From Stutzerimonas kunmingensis (GTDB taxonomy: Bacteria > Pseudomonadota > Gammaproteobacteria > Pseudomonadales > Pseudomonadaceae), in the NCBI RefSeq assembly GCF_900114065.1, contig NZ_FORS01000001.1, positions 248,001 through 312,000 on the forward strand: DNA of 64,000 bases, read 5' to 3'. This document shows, one piece after another, positions 10,552-19,117 of the stretch. The notes below the pieces were generated by a model. That model was not told where the DNA came from and made no database searches. It saw only the letters and a program-made list of their open reading frames with translations. Position 1 is the first letter of the stretch, and each line of letters opens with the position of its first letter. The position numbers and the translations under genes are program-made.

Positions 10552-11514
10552 ATGGCGCTGGCAATTCACTTTCACGATCAGCTGCAACAGCCACACGACG
10601 CCTCGCTGCGCGACGAAACCCTCGCCGGGTTCGCCGCGAGCCCGAAATGGGCCTCGCCGAAGTTCTTCTATGATCGGCGCGGGTCCGAGCTGTTCGAGCA
10701 GATCTGCCAGCAGCCCGAGTACTACATCACCCGCACCGAGGAGCAGATTCTCGCCGAGGCGGCCAACGACATCCTCGACATCGCCGGCCCTCACAGCGAC
10801 CTGATCGAGCTGGGCAGCGGCGCCAGTCGCAAGGTACGCCTGCTGCTGGAGGCACTACACCCGACCAGCTATCTGGGCATCGACATCTCCGAGGACTTCC
10901 TGCTCAGCAGCACCCAGCGGCTGGCGGCGGACTACCCGTGGCTGGAGGTGCATGCAGCCTGTACCGACTTTTCCAACGAGCTGAACCTGCCGGATGATTT
11001 CTCCAGCGAGCACCCGCTGATGTTCTTCCCCGGTTCCAGCATCGGCAACTTCACCCCGGGCGAGGCCGCGGCCTTTCTGCAGCGTTTGCACGATGTGCTG
11101 CCGGCCGGTGGCGGCTTGGTGATCGGCGTCGATCTGGTCAAGGACCGAGCGGTGCTGGAGGCGGCCTACAACGACCGCGCCCATGTCACCGCTGCCTTCA
11201 ACCTCAACCTGCTGCAGCGCATCCGCAACGAGCTGGACAGCGACATCGACCCGTCACGCTTCGTCCATCGCGCCTTCTTCAACGAGGCCGAATCGCGCAT
11301 CGAGATGCACCTGATCAGCCCCGATGCGCAGGACGTGACCATCGAAGGCCGGCGCTTCCACTTCGATGCTGGGGAAAGCCTGCATACGGAAAACTCCTAC
11401 AAGTACACGCTGGAATCCTTCGCTGCCCTGGCCGATGCCGCCGGCTTCGACTGCCGCGGTCAGTGGACCGACCGGCGCGGGCTTTTCAGCGTCAACTACC
11501 TCGAGCGACGTTGA
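10552..11514 (+). CDS. egtD: L-histidine N-alpha-methyltransferase EgtD
   Basis: Encodes 320 residues, typical for EgtD, which trimethylates histidine to hercynine using S-adenosylmethionine. Characteristic segments are SPKFFYDRRGSELFEQI (about 35-51), PEYYITRTE (55-63) and the SAM-binding ELGSGASRK (86-94). The ATG lies two bases beyond the egtB stop, so the pair is one translational unit. A protease-like gene follows 3 bp after its stop. Confidence 0.9.
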   Translation: MALAIHFHDQLQQPHDASLRDETLAGFAASPKWASPKFFYDRRGSELFEQICQQPEYYITRTEEQILAEAANDILDIAGPHSDLIELGSGASRKVRLLLEALHPTSYLGIDISEDFLLSSTQRLAADYPWLEVHAACTDFSNELNLPDDFSSEHPLMFFPGSSIGNFTPGEAAAFLQRLHDVLPAGGGLVIGVDLVKDRAVLEAAYNDRAHVTAAFNLNLLQRIRNELDSDIDPSRFVHRAFFNEAESRIEMHLISPDAQDVTIEGRRFHFDAGESLHTENSYKYTLESFAALADAAGFDCRGQWTDRRGLFSVNYLERR

Positions 11515-11517
11515 ACC

Positions 11518-13296
11518 ATGCCAGAACGCGCCTCCACCCTGTTCACCCTCGGCCTCGGGTTATTGAGCGCCCTCGCCGCCTTTCCGGCAGCTGCAGAAGA
11601 TCCCATCCGCATCACCCAGCTCAAGCGCTGCGGCGACCTCTTCGCCGAGGATTCGCTGAGCTGGTGCCTGAGCGCCAAAGGCCTGCCCCGCGGCGGGGTG
11701 CAGCTGTACCTCAACGGCGAGCGAGTGGCTGCCGACACGCTCCAACGCGACGGCAAGCAGCTGCGCCTGACCCTAGCGCCGGACGCGGTGCGCAGCGGCC
11801 CGCTGTGGCTGGAACGCGACGGGCAACGCAGCAATCCGGTCTGGCTCTCGGCTGGTCGCAGCCAGGTGCTCGCCGCCAAACCCGATGAAGTGGCGCGCAA
11901 CATGGATGACCTGACCACCTATGTAGACTTGGTCAGTCTGATCATCGAGGAGGATCACGAAGGCCTGGACAAGGCGCGGCAGCTCGCCGAGAAGTACGGC
12001 GCCAAGGTGGTCGGCGCCATACCGCCGCTGAACACCTATCAGCTGCGCCTACCAGTGAAAGATCTGACCGAGCGCGACGCCATGGTGCTGCGCCTGGGCA
12101 GCGAGGTAGGCGTGGATGCCGTGGTGATCGAGGAATCGGCCGCCGAGAACGACGAGCAGGAAACCGGCAAGACCGCGGATCAGAAGCGTCCGCAGAACCG
12201 CGAGTGGGCCGCCAACCGCTTCCTCGATGCGGTGGACTACTACCGCGAACGCATTCCCGCCGGCCAGCGCGCCGGCGAAAAACAGCCGGTGCGTATCGGC
12301 ATCATCGAGCGTGCGGTGGACTTCGATGCACCGCATTTTGCCGAGTACCTCGAACCCTGCGATCCACAGCAGCAGCGCACCTGCCTCTACGCCCGCGACA
12401 CCGACCGGCCGGACAATCACGGCAGCAGCGTCGCCGGCATCCTCGCCGCCCATGCCAGCGATGCCCGCGACCAGGGCTTTCTCAGTGCACTGGACGGTAC
12501 CGGGCCGGGCTTCGAGGTGATCGTCGAGCGCAACTCTGACGCGGGCATCACGGCCAACGTCGCGGCCTCGGTGAATCTGGTGGAGGACGGCGCGCGCATC
12601 CTCAACTGGAGTTGGGGCATCCACCGCATCGGCACGGTGGATGTGGAAGGCGAACCGGTGGATTCGCTGCTGCGTTCGGGCATTGCCATGAGCGGCTACG
12701 AGGAATTGCTGGAGGAATTCTTCCTCTGGTTGCGCCGCGAACATCCCGACGTCCTGGTGATCAACTCCGCCGGCAATGGCTCGGCGCACTCCGGGCGTGA
12801 CGACTATCGACTGCCCTCCTCGTTCATCACCGAGCAGCTGCTGGTGGTCGGCGGCCATGAGCGCAACGACCGGAAAAAGGTCTCGGTGGAGCACCCCGAC
12901 TACGTACGCAAGCGCAAATCATCCAACGTCGATATGCGCGTGGACATCACCGCCGCCGCCTGCACCCGTGCAGCAACTCTCGATCCCGAGCAGCGCGGCG
13001 ACGTGCACTGCGGCACTTCCTATGCCACGCCGCTGGTCGCCGGTGCGGTGGGTGCGATGCTTTCGGTCAATCCCGGGCTGGAGCCGGATCAGGTGCGCGA
13101 ACTGCTACGCCGCAGCGCCATGACCATCGGCCGCGACTCGGATTTCGAACCCGCCGAGGCGGATGACCTTACCGCTCCGATCCTGCCCTCCGAGCGTGGT
13201 TACCGGCTGGATGATCGCGATGTCGGTCGCTCAGCACGGCTGGACATGCGCAAGGCGCTGGAGCTGACCGTGGAAAGCCTGAAGAACTCGCGCTAG
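11518..13296 (+). CDS. Exported subtilisin-fold (S8) protein with altered catalytic Asp
   Basis: Encodes 592 residues with a signal peptide (hydrophobic core about 8-22, cleavage near AAAED). The C-terminal half (about 255-540) has the subtilase layout: His301 in NHGSSVAG, oxyanion Asn420 in NSAGNG, and Ser501 in CGTSYATPLVAG. At the position of the catalytic Asp, the canonical VIDTGVD reads IIERAVD, so Glu264 replaces Asp. The second Gly/Thr residues of the usual motif are also changed. The N-terminal 230 residues look like a pro-domain or ligand-binding region. The gene begins 3 bp after egtD and is probably in the same operon, which is unusual. Whether it is proteolytically active is uncertain. 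Confidence 0.7.
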   Translation: MPERASTLFTLGLGLLSALAAFPAAAEDPIRITQLKRCGDLFAEDSLSWCLSAKGLPRGGVQLYLNGERVAADTLQRDGKQLRLTLAPDAVRSGPLWLERDGQRSNPVWLSAGRSQVLAAKPDEVARNMDDLTTYVDLVSLIIEEDHEGLDKARQLAEKYGAKVVGAIPPLNTYQLRLPVKDLTERDAMVLRLGSEVGVDAVVIEESAAENDEQETGKTADQKRPQNREWAANRFLDAVDYYRERIPAGQRAGEKQPVRIGIIERAVDFDAPHFAEYLEPCDPQQQRTCLYARDTDRPDNHGSSVAGILAAHASDARDQGFLSALDGTGPGFEVIVERNSDAGITANVAASVNLVEDGARILNWSWGIHRIGTVDVEGEPVDSLLRSGIAMSGYEELLEEFFLWLRREHPDVLVINSAGNGSAHSGRDDYRLPSSFITEQLLVVGGHERNDRKKVSVEHPDYVRKRKSSNVDMRVDITAAACTRAATLDPEQRGDVHCGTSYATPLVAGAVGAMLSVNPGLEPDQVRELLRRSAMTIGRDSDFEPAEADDLTAPILPSERGYRLDDRDVGRSARLDMRKALELTVESLKNSR

Positions 13297-13301
13297 GGTG
13301 T

Positions 13302-13775
13302 TCACTCCATGTCGCCGCACAGCTCGGCGGCACGCAGCAGCGCGGCGGTCAGCGCATGGCGCTCCCATTGCGGCAAGGCGGCCAAACGCGCGCGGAACTC
13401 CGGCGGCAACAGCGCTGGCGCCTGCTGCAACAAGGCGCGGCCGCTATCGCTGAGCAGCAGCCACTGGCGGCGACGGTCCTGGTCGTCGCGCTGGCGCTGC
13501 AACAGCCCGCGCTCCTCCAGCCGGTCGATCTGCCCGGAAAGCGTGGCTGCGGTAAGGCTGACGCGCCGGCTCAGGTCACTCGCGGTCAACTGCCCTTCGC
13601 TAGCCAGCACCTGCAGGATCATCAGCTGCACAGGGCTCAAGCCTCCGTAGCGCGCCAGACGCTTGGCATGTACTTCGGCGTCCTGCTGCAACCGGCGCAT
13701 GGCCTGAAACAGCGGCATCTCGAAGGCTTCCAGCCCGGCACTATTGCTTTCGTTTAAAACTGTTTCTTCAGTCAT
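13302..13775 (-). CDS. MarR-family transcriptional regulator
   Basis: Encodes 157 residues. The winged helix-turn-helix is visible: LSPVQLMILQVLASEG, then LTASDLSRRVSLTAATLSG as the recognition region, and the wing RLEERGLLQRQRDDQDRRR (about 78-100). It is transcribed away from the NAGGN amidotransferase gene across a 175-bp gap containing palindromes. In Pseudomonas a MarR gene sits in the same position next to this locus, so it probably controls it. Its 3' end converges with the subtilase gene 5 bp away. Confidence 0.8.
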   Translation of the reverse strand: MTEETVLNESNSAGLEAFEMPLFQAMRRLQQDAEVHAKRLARYGGLSPVQLMILQVLASEGQLTASDLSRRVSLTAATLSGQIDRLEERGLLQRQRDDQDRRRQWLLLSDSGRALLQQAPALLPPEFRARLAALPQWERHALTAALLRAAELCGDME

Positions 13776-13800
13776 ATGCGGCTTTTCTTGCGAAAACTAA

Positions 13801-13814
13801 CTTTGACATCAAAG
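13801..13814. promoter_or_regulatory. Palindrome in marR/NAGGN divergent promoter region
   Basis: CTTTGACATCAAAG is a perfect inverted repeat (6-bp arms, 2-bp centre), and it contains a TTGACA. A second, weaker one (TTTTC-N4-GAAAA, 13783-13796) lies beside it. Both sit in the AT-rich gap between the divergent MarR gene and the amidotransferase gene. This is where a MarR dimer would be expected to bind. No well-spaced -10 box was found for the TTGACA. Confidence 0.4.
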
Positions 13815-13950
13815 CATTTTTTTGTTTTGGTGTAAAAAGCTGACTGACCTGTTCCCGGCCGCATCGGCGCCGCTGCGCTGATCCGAAAGGCTGAACTTCG
13901 CGGGTGACAGGCCAGTCACACTCCCCAACGGCAAAACCGGTAAGGATCTT

Positions 13951-15723
13951 ATGTGTGGCATAGCTGGAGAACTTCGCTTCGATAACCGCCCGGCCGATCT
14001 GGCTGCGGTTGAACGCATCACTCAACACCTGACTGCGCGCGGCCCCGATGCGTGCGGTTTCCATAGCCAGGGCCCACTCGCCCTGGGTCACCGACGCCTG
14101 AAGATCATGGATCTGTGCGAGGCGTCCGGCCAGCCGATGATCGACTCGGCCCTCGGCCTGTCGATGGTCTTCAACGGCGCCATCTACAACTACCCCGAAT
14201 TGCGCGCAGAGCTGGAAGGCCTGGGCTACCGCTTCTTCTCCGAAGGCGATACCGAAGTGCTGCTCAAGGGCTTCCATGCCTGGGGCGAAGCGCTGCTGCC
14301 GCGGCTGAACGGCATGTTCGCCTTTGCCATCTGGGAGCGCGACAGCCAGCAGCTGTTCATCGCCCGCGACCGTCTCGGCGTCAAGCCGCTGTACCTATCG
14401 CGCACCGACCAGCGCCTGCGCTTCGCCTCGTCGCTGCCGGCACTGCTCAAGGGAGGCGATATAGCGGGTGTTTTGAATCCGGTGGCGCTGAATCACTACA
14501 TGAGTTTCCACGCCGTGGTTCCGGCACCGGACACGCTGATCGCCGGTATCGAGAAGCTGCCGCCGGCGAGCTGGATGCGCGTCGACGCCAATGGCGCGAC
14601 CACCACCCGGCGCTGGTGGGAGCTGGAATTCGGCGCCCGAGAAGAGGAGCGCAACTACAGCTTCGAAGACTGGAAACAGCGCACCCTGGACACCATGCGC
14701 GAGGCGGTGGCGATCCGTCAGCGCGCCGCGGTGGATGTCGGCGTACTGCTCTCCGGCGGTGTCGACTCCAGCCTGCTGGTCGGCCTGCTGCGCGAAGCCG
14801 GTGTGGCCGACAATCTGCTGACCTTTTCCATCGGCTTCGAAGATGCCGGCGGCGAGCGCGGCGACGAGTTCAAGTACTCGGATCTGATCGCCAAGCACTA
14901 CAACACGCGTCATCACCAGCTGCGTATTCAGGAAAAGGAAATCCTCGAACAGCTGCCGGCCGCCTTCCAGGCGATGAGCGAGCCGATGGTCAGCCATGAC
15001 TGCATCGCTTTCTACCTGCTCTCGCGGGAAGTGGCCAAGCACTGCAAGGTGGTGCAGAGCGGCCAGGGTGCGGACGAACTGTTCGCCGGCTACCACTGGT
15101 ATCCGCTGGTGGACGGCGCCGAAGACCCGGTGGCGGCCTACCTCGCCGCGTTCCGTGATCGCACGTACGAGGAATATGCCGAGACTGTGCAGCAGCAGTG
15201 GGTCCAGGGCGACTTCTCCGGCGACTTCGTCCGTCAGCACTTCGCCCAGCCCGGCGCCGATGCGGCGGTGGACAAGGCGCTGCGTATCGACAGCACGGTG
15301 ATGCTGGTCGATGACCCGGTCAAGCGCGTCGACAACATGACCATGGCCTGGGGCCTGGAGGCGCGCACCCCGTTCCTCGACTACCGCGTGGCCGAACTGT
15401 CGGCGCGCATCCCGGCCAGGTTCAAGCTGCCCGAGGGCGGCAAGTATGTGCTCAAGGAAGCGGCGCGCCAGGTGATTCCTGCCGAGGTGATCGACCGGCC
15501 GAAGGGCTACTTCCCGGTGCCGGGCCTCAAGCACTTGCAGGGAGCGACGCTGAACTGGGTGCGCGAGATGCTGCTCGACCCCAGCCAGGAGCGCGGCCTC
15601 TATAACCCGCAGGCGCTGGAGAAGCTGCTCGCCGATCCGGATGGTCAGCTCACGCCGCTGCGCGGTTCCAAACTCTGGCAGCTGGCAGCGGTCAACCTAT
15701 GGTTGAGCGAACAAGGCCTTTGA
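13951..15723 (+). CDS. N-acetylglutaminylglutamine amidotransferase (asparagine-synthase type)
   Basis: Encodes 590 residues starting at an ATG preceded by AAGGATC. Cys2 (MCGIAGE) is the class II glutaminase nucleophile. The glutaminase domain covers about 1-210 and the synthetase domain about 240-585 with PP-loop SGGVDSS at 268-274. It resembles asparagine synthase B, but the context (NAGGN synthetase, M42 hydrolase, hybrid kinase) identifies the version that amidates N-acetylglutaminylglutamine to NAGGN, a dipeptide osmoprotectant. Cytoplasmic. Expression is probably osmotically regulated, as known for this pathway. Confidence 0.88.
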   Translation: MCGIAGELRFDNRPADLAAVERITQHLTARGPDACGFHSQGPLALGHRRLKIMDLCEASGQPMIDSALGLSMVFNGAIYNYPELRAELEGLGYRFFSEGDTEVLLKGFHAWGEALLPRLNGMFAFAIWERDSQQLFIARDRLGVKPLYLSRTDQRLRFASSLPALLKGGDIAGVLNPVALNHYMSFHAVVPAPDTLIAGIEKLPPASWMRVDANGATTTRRWWELEFGAREEERNYSFEDWKQRTLDTMREAVAIRQRAAVDVGVLLSGGVDSSLLVGLLREAGVADNLLTFSIGFEDAGGERGDEFKYSDLIAKHYNTRHHQLRIQEKEILEQLPAAFQAMSEPMVSHDCIAFYLLSREVAKHCKVVQSGQGADELFAGYHWYPLVDGAEDPVAAYLAAFRDRTYEEYAETVQQQWVQGDFSGDFVRQHFAQPGADAAVDKALRIDSTVMLVDDPVKRVDNMTMAWGLEARTPFLDYRVAELSARIPARFKLPEGGKYVLKEAARQVIPAEVIDRPKGYFPVPGLKHLQGATLNWVREMLLDPSQERGLYNPQALEKLLADPDGQLTPLRGSKLWQLAAVNLWLSEQGL

Positions 15724-15858
15724 CGTTGGCCGCTGCAGGCACCAGGCCACGACGGCCCCGATAACCCGCTCACGAACGGCTGCGGTTGCCACGCGCCACG
15801 GGGGCAAGCACATCGCCCCGCCGCTGCCGGTTCGTGACTTAGCATCAAGGAACGCACC

Positions 15859-17598
15859 ATGCAGAAGTCCCAAGCCTACGGCCAGCGTCTGTTGCGCGGA
15901 CAGGCTCCGACCTACCAGCGGCTGCAGGCACGCTTCGCCGAGGACGGTCAGGAGGAGCCCTGCGGCCCGGTGATCCTGCATTGCGGCTGGGGTCGCATTC
16001 TGGTCGGCCACACCTACTCCGATCCCGCCCAACTCGCTGCCGAACTGCTCAACGAGCAGGCGGGCGAGCGCGATATCGCGCTGTACGTCGCCGCGCCACA
16101 CCAGGTGCTGTCCTATGCACCGCAGCAACTCTTTCTCGACCCCTCCGATACCCTGCGCATCTGGTTCACCGACTACCGCCCTGCGCAGAAGCGTTTCCGT
16201 GGCTTCTGTGTGCGTCGTGCCCAGAGTGAAGCGGACTGGCAGGCTATCAACGGCCTGTACCAGGCGCGCGGCATGATGCCCGTCGACCCGGAGCGCTGCA
16301 CCCCTCGCGAACAGGGCGGTCCGGTGTACTGGCTGGCCGAGGACGAAACCTCTGGGCAAATCATCGGCAGCGTGATGGGCATCGACCACCACCGCGCCTT
16401 CAACGATCCGGAAAACGGCTCCAGCCTGTGGTGCCTGGCGGTTTCGCCAAGCTGCCCGCGGCCGGGCGTCGGCGAGGCGCTGGTGCGTCACCTGATCGAA
16501 CACTACATGGGCCGCGGCCTGGCCTATCTCGATCTGTCGGTGCTGCACGACAACCAGCAGGCCAAGGCGCTGTACGCCAAGCTGGGCTTCCGCGATCTGC
16601 AGACCTTCACCGTCAAGCGCAAGAACAGCTTCAACCAGCCGCTGTTCCTCGGCCCGGGCCCGGAAGCAAAGCTCAATCCCTACGCCAAGATCATCGTCGA
16701 CGAGGCCCGGCGGCGCGGTATCGAGATCGAGATCAACGATGCCGAAGCCGGTCTGTTCACCCTGACCCAGGGCGGCCGGCGGGTACGCTGCCGAGAGTCG
16801 CTATCCGACCTGACCTCGGCTGTCAGCATGACGCTCTGCCAGGACAAGCGCCTGACCCACCGCACCCTGTCCCAGGCCGGCATCTGTCTTCCGGCGCAAC
16901 AACTGGCTGCCGGCCCGAAGGAAAATGCCGCGTTCCTCGCCGAGCACGGCAGCGTGGTGGTCAAGCCGGTGGATGGCGAACAGGGCATGGGCGTCGCCGT
17001 GGACCTGCGCGATGCGACCGAAATGGAAGACGCCATCCAGCGTGCCCGGCAGTACGACAGTCGCGTATTGCTGGAAAGCTTTCATCCGGGGTTTGACCTG
17101 CGCATCGTGGTGATCGGCTTCGAGGTGGTCGCCGCGGCGATACGCCGCCCGGCGGAAGTCATCGGAGATGGCCGCACCAGCATCGGTTCGCTGATCGAGA
17201 AGCAGAGCCGCCGGCGCCAGGCCGCTACCGGCGGTGAGAGTTCCATTCCGCTGGATGAGGAAACCCAGCGCTGCCTGCGCGACGCCGGCTTCGACTTCGA
17301 AAGTGTATTGCCGGACGGACACCGGCTCGCAGTGCGCCGCACCGCCAACCTGCACACCGGTGGCACGCTGGAAGACGTCACCGCGCAACTGCACCCCGAG
17401 CTGGTCGACGCCGCCGTACGCGCCGCCCGCGCGCTGGACATCCCGGTGGTGGGCCTGGACCTGCTGGTGCCGGCACCGGACCAGCCGGAGTACGTCTTCA
17501 TCGAGGCCAACGAGCGCGTCGGCCTGGCCAATCATCAGCCGCAGCCGACCGCCGAACGCTTCATCGACCTGCTCTTCCCGCTCAGCACCGCAGGTTGA
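15859..17598 (+). CDS. ngg: N-acetylglutaminylglutamine synthetase (GNAT + ATP-grasp)
   Basis: Encodes 579 residues and fuses two enzymes. An N-terminal GNAT acetyltransferase covers about 110-260; its acetyl-CoA loop appears as the LAVSPSCPRPGVGEALV segment near 193-209. A C-terminal ATP-grasp ligase covers about 300-575, with KPVDGEQGMGV and the metal-binding EANERVG near the end. Together they acetylate glutamine and ligate it to a second glutamine, making the precursor amidated by the gene upstream. The start follows AAGGAAC. The 135-bp gap before it suggests a possible internal promoter or processing site, though one operon is likely. Confidence 0.88.
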   Translation: MQKSQAYGQRLLRGQAPTYQRLQARFAEDGQEEPCGPVILHCGWGRILVGHTYSDPAQLAAELLNEQAGERDIALYVAAPHQVLSYAPQQLFLDPSDTLRIWFTDYRPAQKRFRGFCVRRAQSEADWQAINGLYQARGMMPVDPERCTPREQGGPVYWLAEDETSGQIIGSVMGIDHHRAFNDPENGSSLWCLAVSPSCPRPGVGEALVRHLIEHYMGRGLAYLDLSVLHDNQQAKALYAKLGFRDLQTFTVKRKNSFNQPLFLGPGPEAKLNPYAKIIVDEARRRGIEIEINDAEAGLFTLTQGGRRVRCRESLSDLTSAVSMTLCQDKRLTHRTLSQAGICLPAQQLAAGPKENAAFLAEHGSVVVKPVDGEQGMGVAVDLRDATEMEDAIQRARQYDSRVLLESFHPGFDLRIVVIGFEVVAAAIRRPAEVIGDGRTSIGSLIEKQSRRRQAATGGESSIPLDEETQRCLRDAGFDFESVLPDGHRLAVRRTANLHTGGTLEDVTAQLHPELVDAAVRAARALDIPVVGLDLLVPAPDQPEYVFIEANERVGLANHQPQPTAERFIDLLFPLSTAG

Positions 17599-17605
17599 GT
17601 CTGGC

Positions 17606-17630
17606 GCGACCCGGCACCAAGCCGGGTCGC
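17606..17630. other. Perfect stem-loop between ngg and the M42 hydrolase gene
   Basis: GCGACCCGGC and GCCGGGTCGC form a 10-bp perfect GC stem around a 5-nt loop, right after the ngg stop. There is no T-run, so it is more likely an mRNA-stabilising or attenuating structure than a terminator. Confidence 0.5.
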
Positions 17631-17717
17631 CACAGGTCGCTCGTCACTATGGCGGGTCCCGTTCTCCGACATTCACTCCATCCGGTGGCTAAAAAAGCAC
17701 CGTCAACAGGAGCTCCC

Positions 17718-18923
17718 ATGACCGCAAAACTCCCCGAACCCGATCTCAACTACATGCAACGCGTGTTGCTGGAGATGCTCGCCATCCCCAGCCCCACCGG
17801 ATTCACCGACACCATTGTGCGCTATGTTGCCGAGCGCCTGGCCGAGCTGGGCATCCCCTACGAGCTGACCCGCCGCGGGACCATCCGCGCCACACTCAAG
17901 GGCCGGCGCTACAGCCCGGACCGCGCGGTCGCGGCACATCTGGACACCATCGGCGCCATCGTCCGCGAGATTCAGGATACCGGGCGCCTCGGCCTGGCCC
18001 CAGTGGGCTGCTGGTCGAGCCGTTTCGCCGAGGGCAGCCGCGTCAGCGTCTTCACCGATACCGGAGTCATCCGCGGTAGCGTACTGCCGCTGCTGGCCTC
18101 GGGGCATGCCTTCAACACCGCCGTGGATGAAGCACCGGTGAGCTGGGACCACGTCGAACTGCGCCTGGACGCCTATACCTACAGCCGCAACGAAACCTGC
18201 GCACTGGGGGTCAACGTCGGTGATTTCGTCGCTTTCGATCCAATGCCGGAATTCACCGAGAACGGCTACATCAGCGCCCGCCACCTGGATGACAAGGCTG
18301 GCGTCGCCGCGCTGCTGGCGGCACTGAAGGCCATCGTCGAAAGCGGCCGCGAACCACCCATCGATGTACATCCGCTGTTCACCATCACCGAGGAAACCGG
18401 CTCCGGAGCCGCCGGCGCCCTGCCCTGGGATGTCAGCGAGTTCGTCGGAATAGACATCGCGCCGGCGGCCAAGGGCCAGGCCTCCAGTGAGCACGCGGTA
18501 ACTGTGGCGATGCAGGATTCCGGCGGCCCCTACGACTTTCATCTGTCGCGCCACCTGCTAAAGCTCGCCAGCGAGAACGAGATCCCGGTGCGCCGCGACT
18601 TGTTCCGCTACTACCACAGCGACGCCCAGTCGGCGGTCGAAGCGGGGCACGACATCCGCACCGCGCTGCTGGCCTTCGGCTGCGATGCCACCCATGGCTA
18701 CGAACGCACCCATATCGACAGTCTGGCCGCGATGAGTCGCCTGCTCTGTGGCTATATGCTCAGCCAGCCGGTCTTCGCCAGCGACTCTCAGCACGCGAAG
18801 GACTCGCTGGAACGTTTCAGCCATCAACTGGAACACGATGCGCAGATGGAGAACGACACCCGCGTGCCGCCCGTCGACACGCTGATCGGTCGCCAGCACC
18901 ACACCCAGGACCGCGACAGCTGA
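17718..18923 (+). CDS. NAGGN-system M42-type hydrolase
   Basis: Encodes 401 residues from an ATG preceded by CAGGAG; a longer upstream frame starting at 17595 has no ribosome site. Metallopeptidase features of the M42/M20 group are clear: AHLDTIGAI (first metal His/Asp), HLDDKAGVAALLAAL (bridging Asp, about 193-207) and TEETGSGAAG (catalytic Glu pair). A late THGYERTH supplies a further His. In this locus family it is annotated as the osmoprotectant hydrolase, presumably degrading NAGGN when stress is relieved; that role is inferred from context. Confidence 0.82.
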   Translation: MTAKLPEPDLNYMQRVLLEMLAIPSPTGFTDTIVRYVAERLAELGIPYELTRRGTIRATLKGRRYSPDRAVAAHLDTIGAIVREIQDTGRLGLAPVGCWSSRFAEGSRVSVFTDTGVIRGSVLPLLASGHAFNTAVDEAPVSWDHVELRLDAYTYSRNETCALGVNVGDFVAFDPMPEFTENGYISARHLDDKAGVAALLAALKAIVESGREPPIDVHPLFTITEETGSGAAGALPWDVSEFVGIDIAPAAKGQASSEHAVTVAMQDSGGPYDFHLSRHLLKLASENEIPVRRDLFRYYHSDAQSAVEAGHDIRTALLAFGCDATHGYERTHIDSLAAMSRLLCGYMLSQPVFASDSQHAKDSLERFSHQLEHDAQMENDTRVPPVDTLIGRQHHTQDRDS

Positions 18924-19117
18924 GCGATTGGCTTACGTGACCAGGCGCCTGCTTCGCGCAGTAGACGCTTGCCGCTCAGCGCGTAACTCGGCAAAGTTAA
19001 CCGGACAAGGACGTGCGGCACTCTGAAGGCGCCATGTAGAGCCCAAGGAATCGGTACCGTCACATCGCTCTACTAATATGTGCCGCCCATTCGGGCGCGC
19101 CTCTTCCGGAACGAAAC

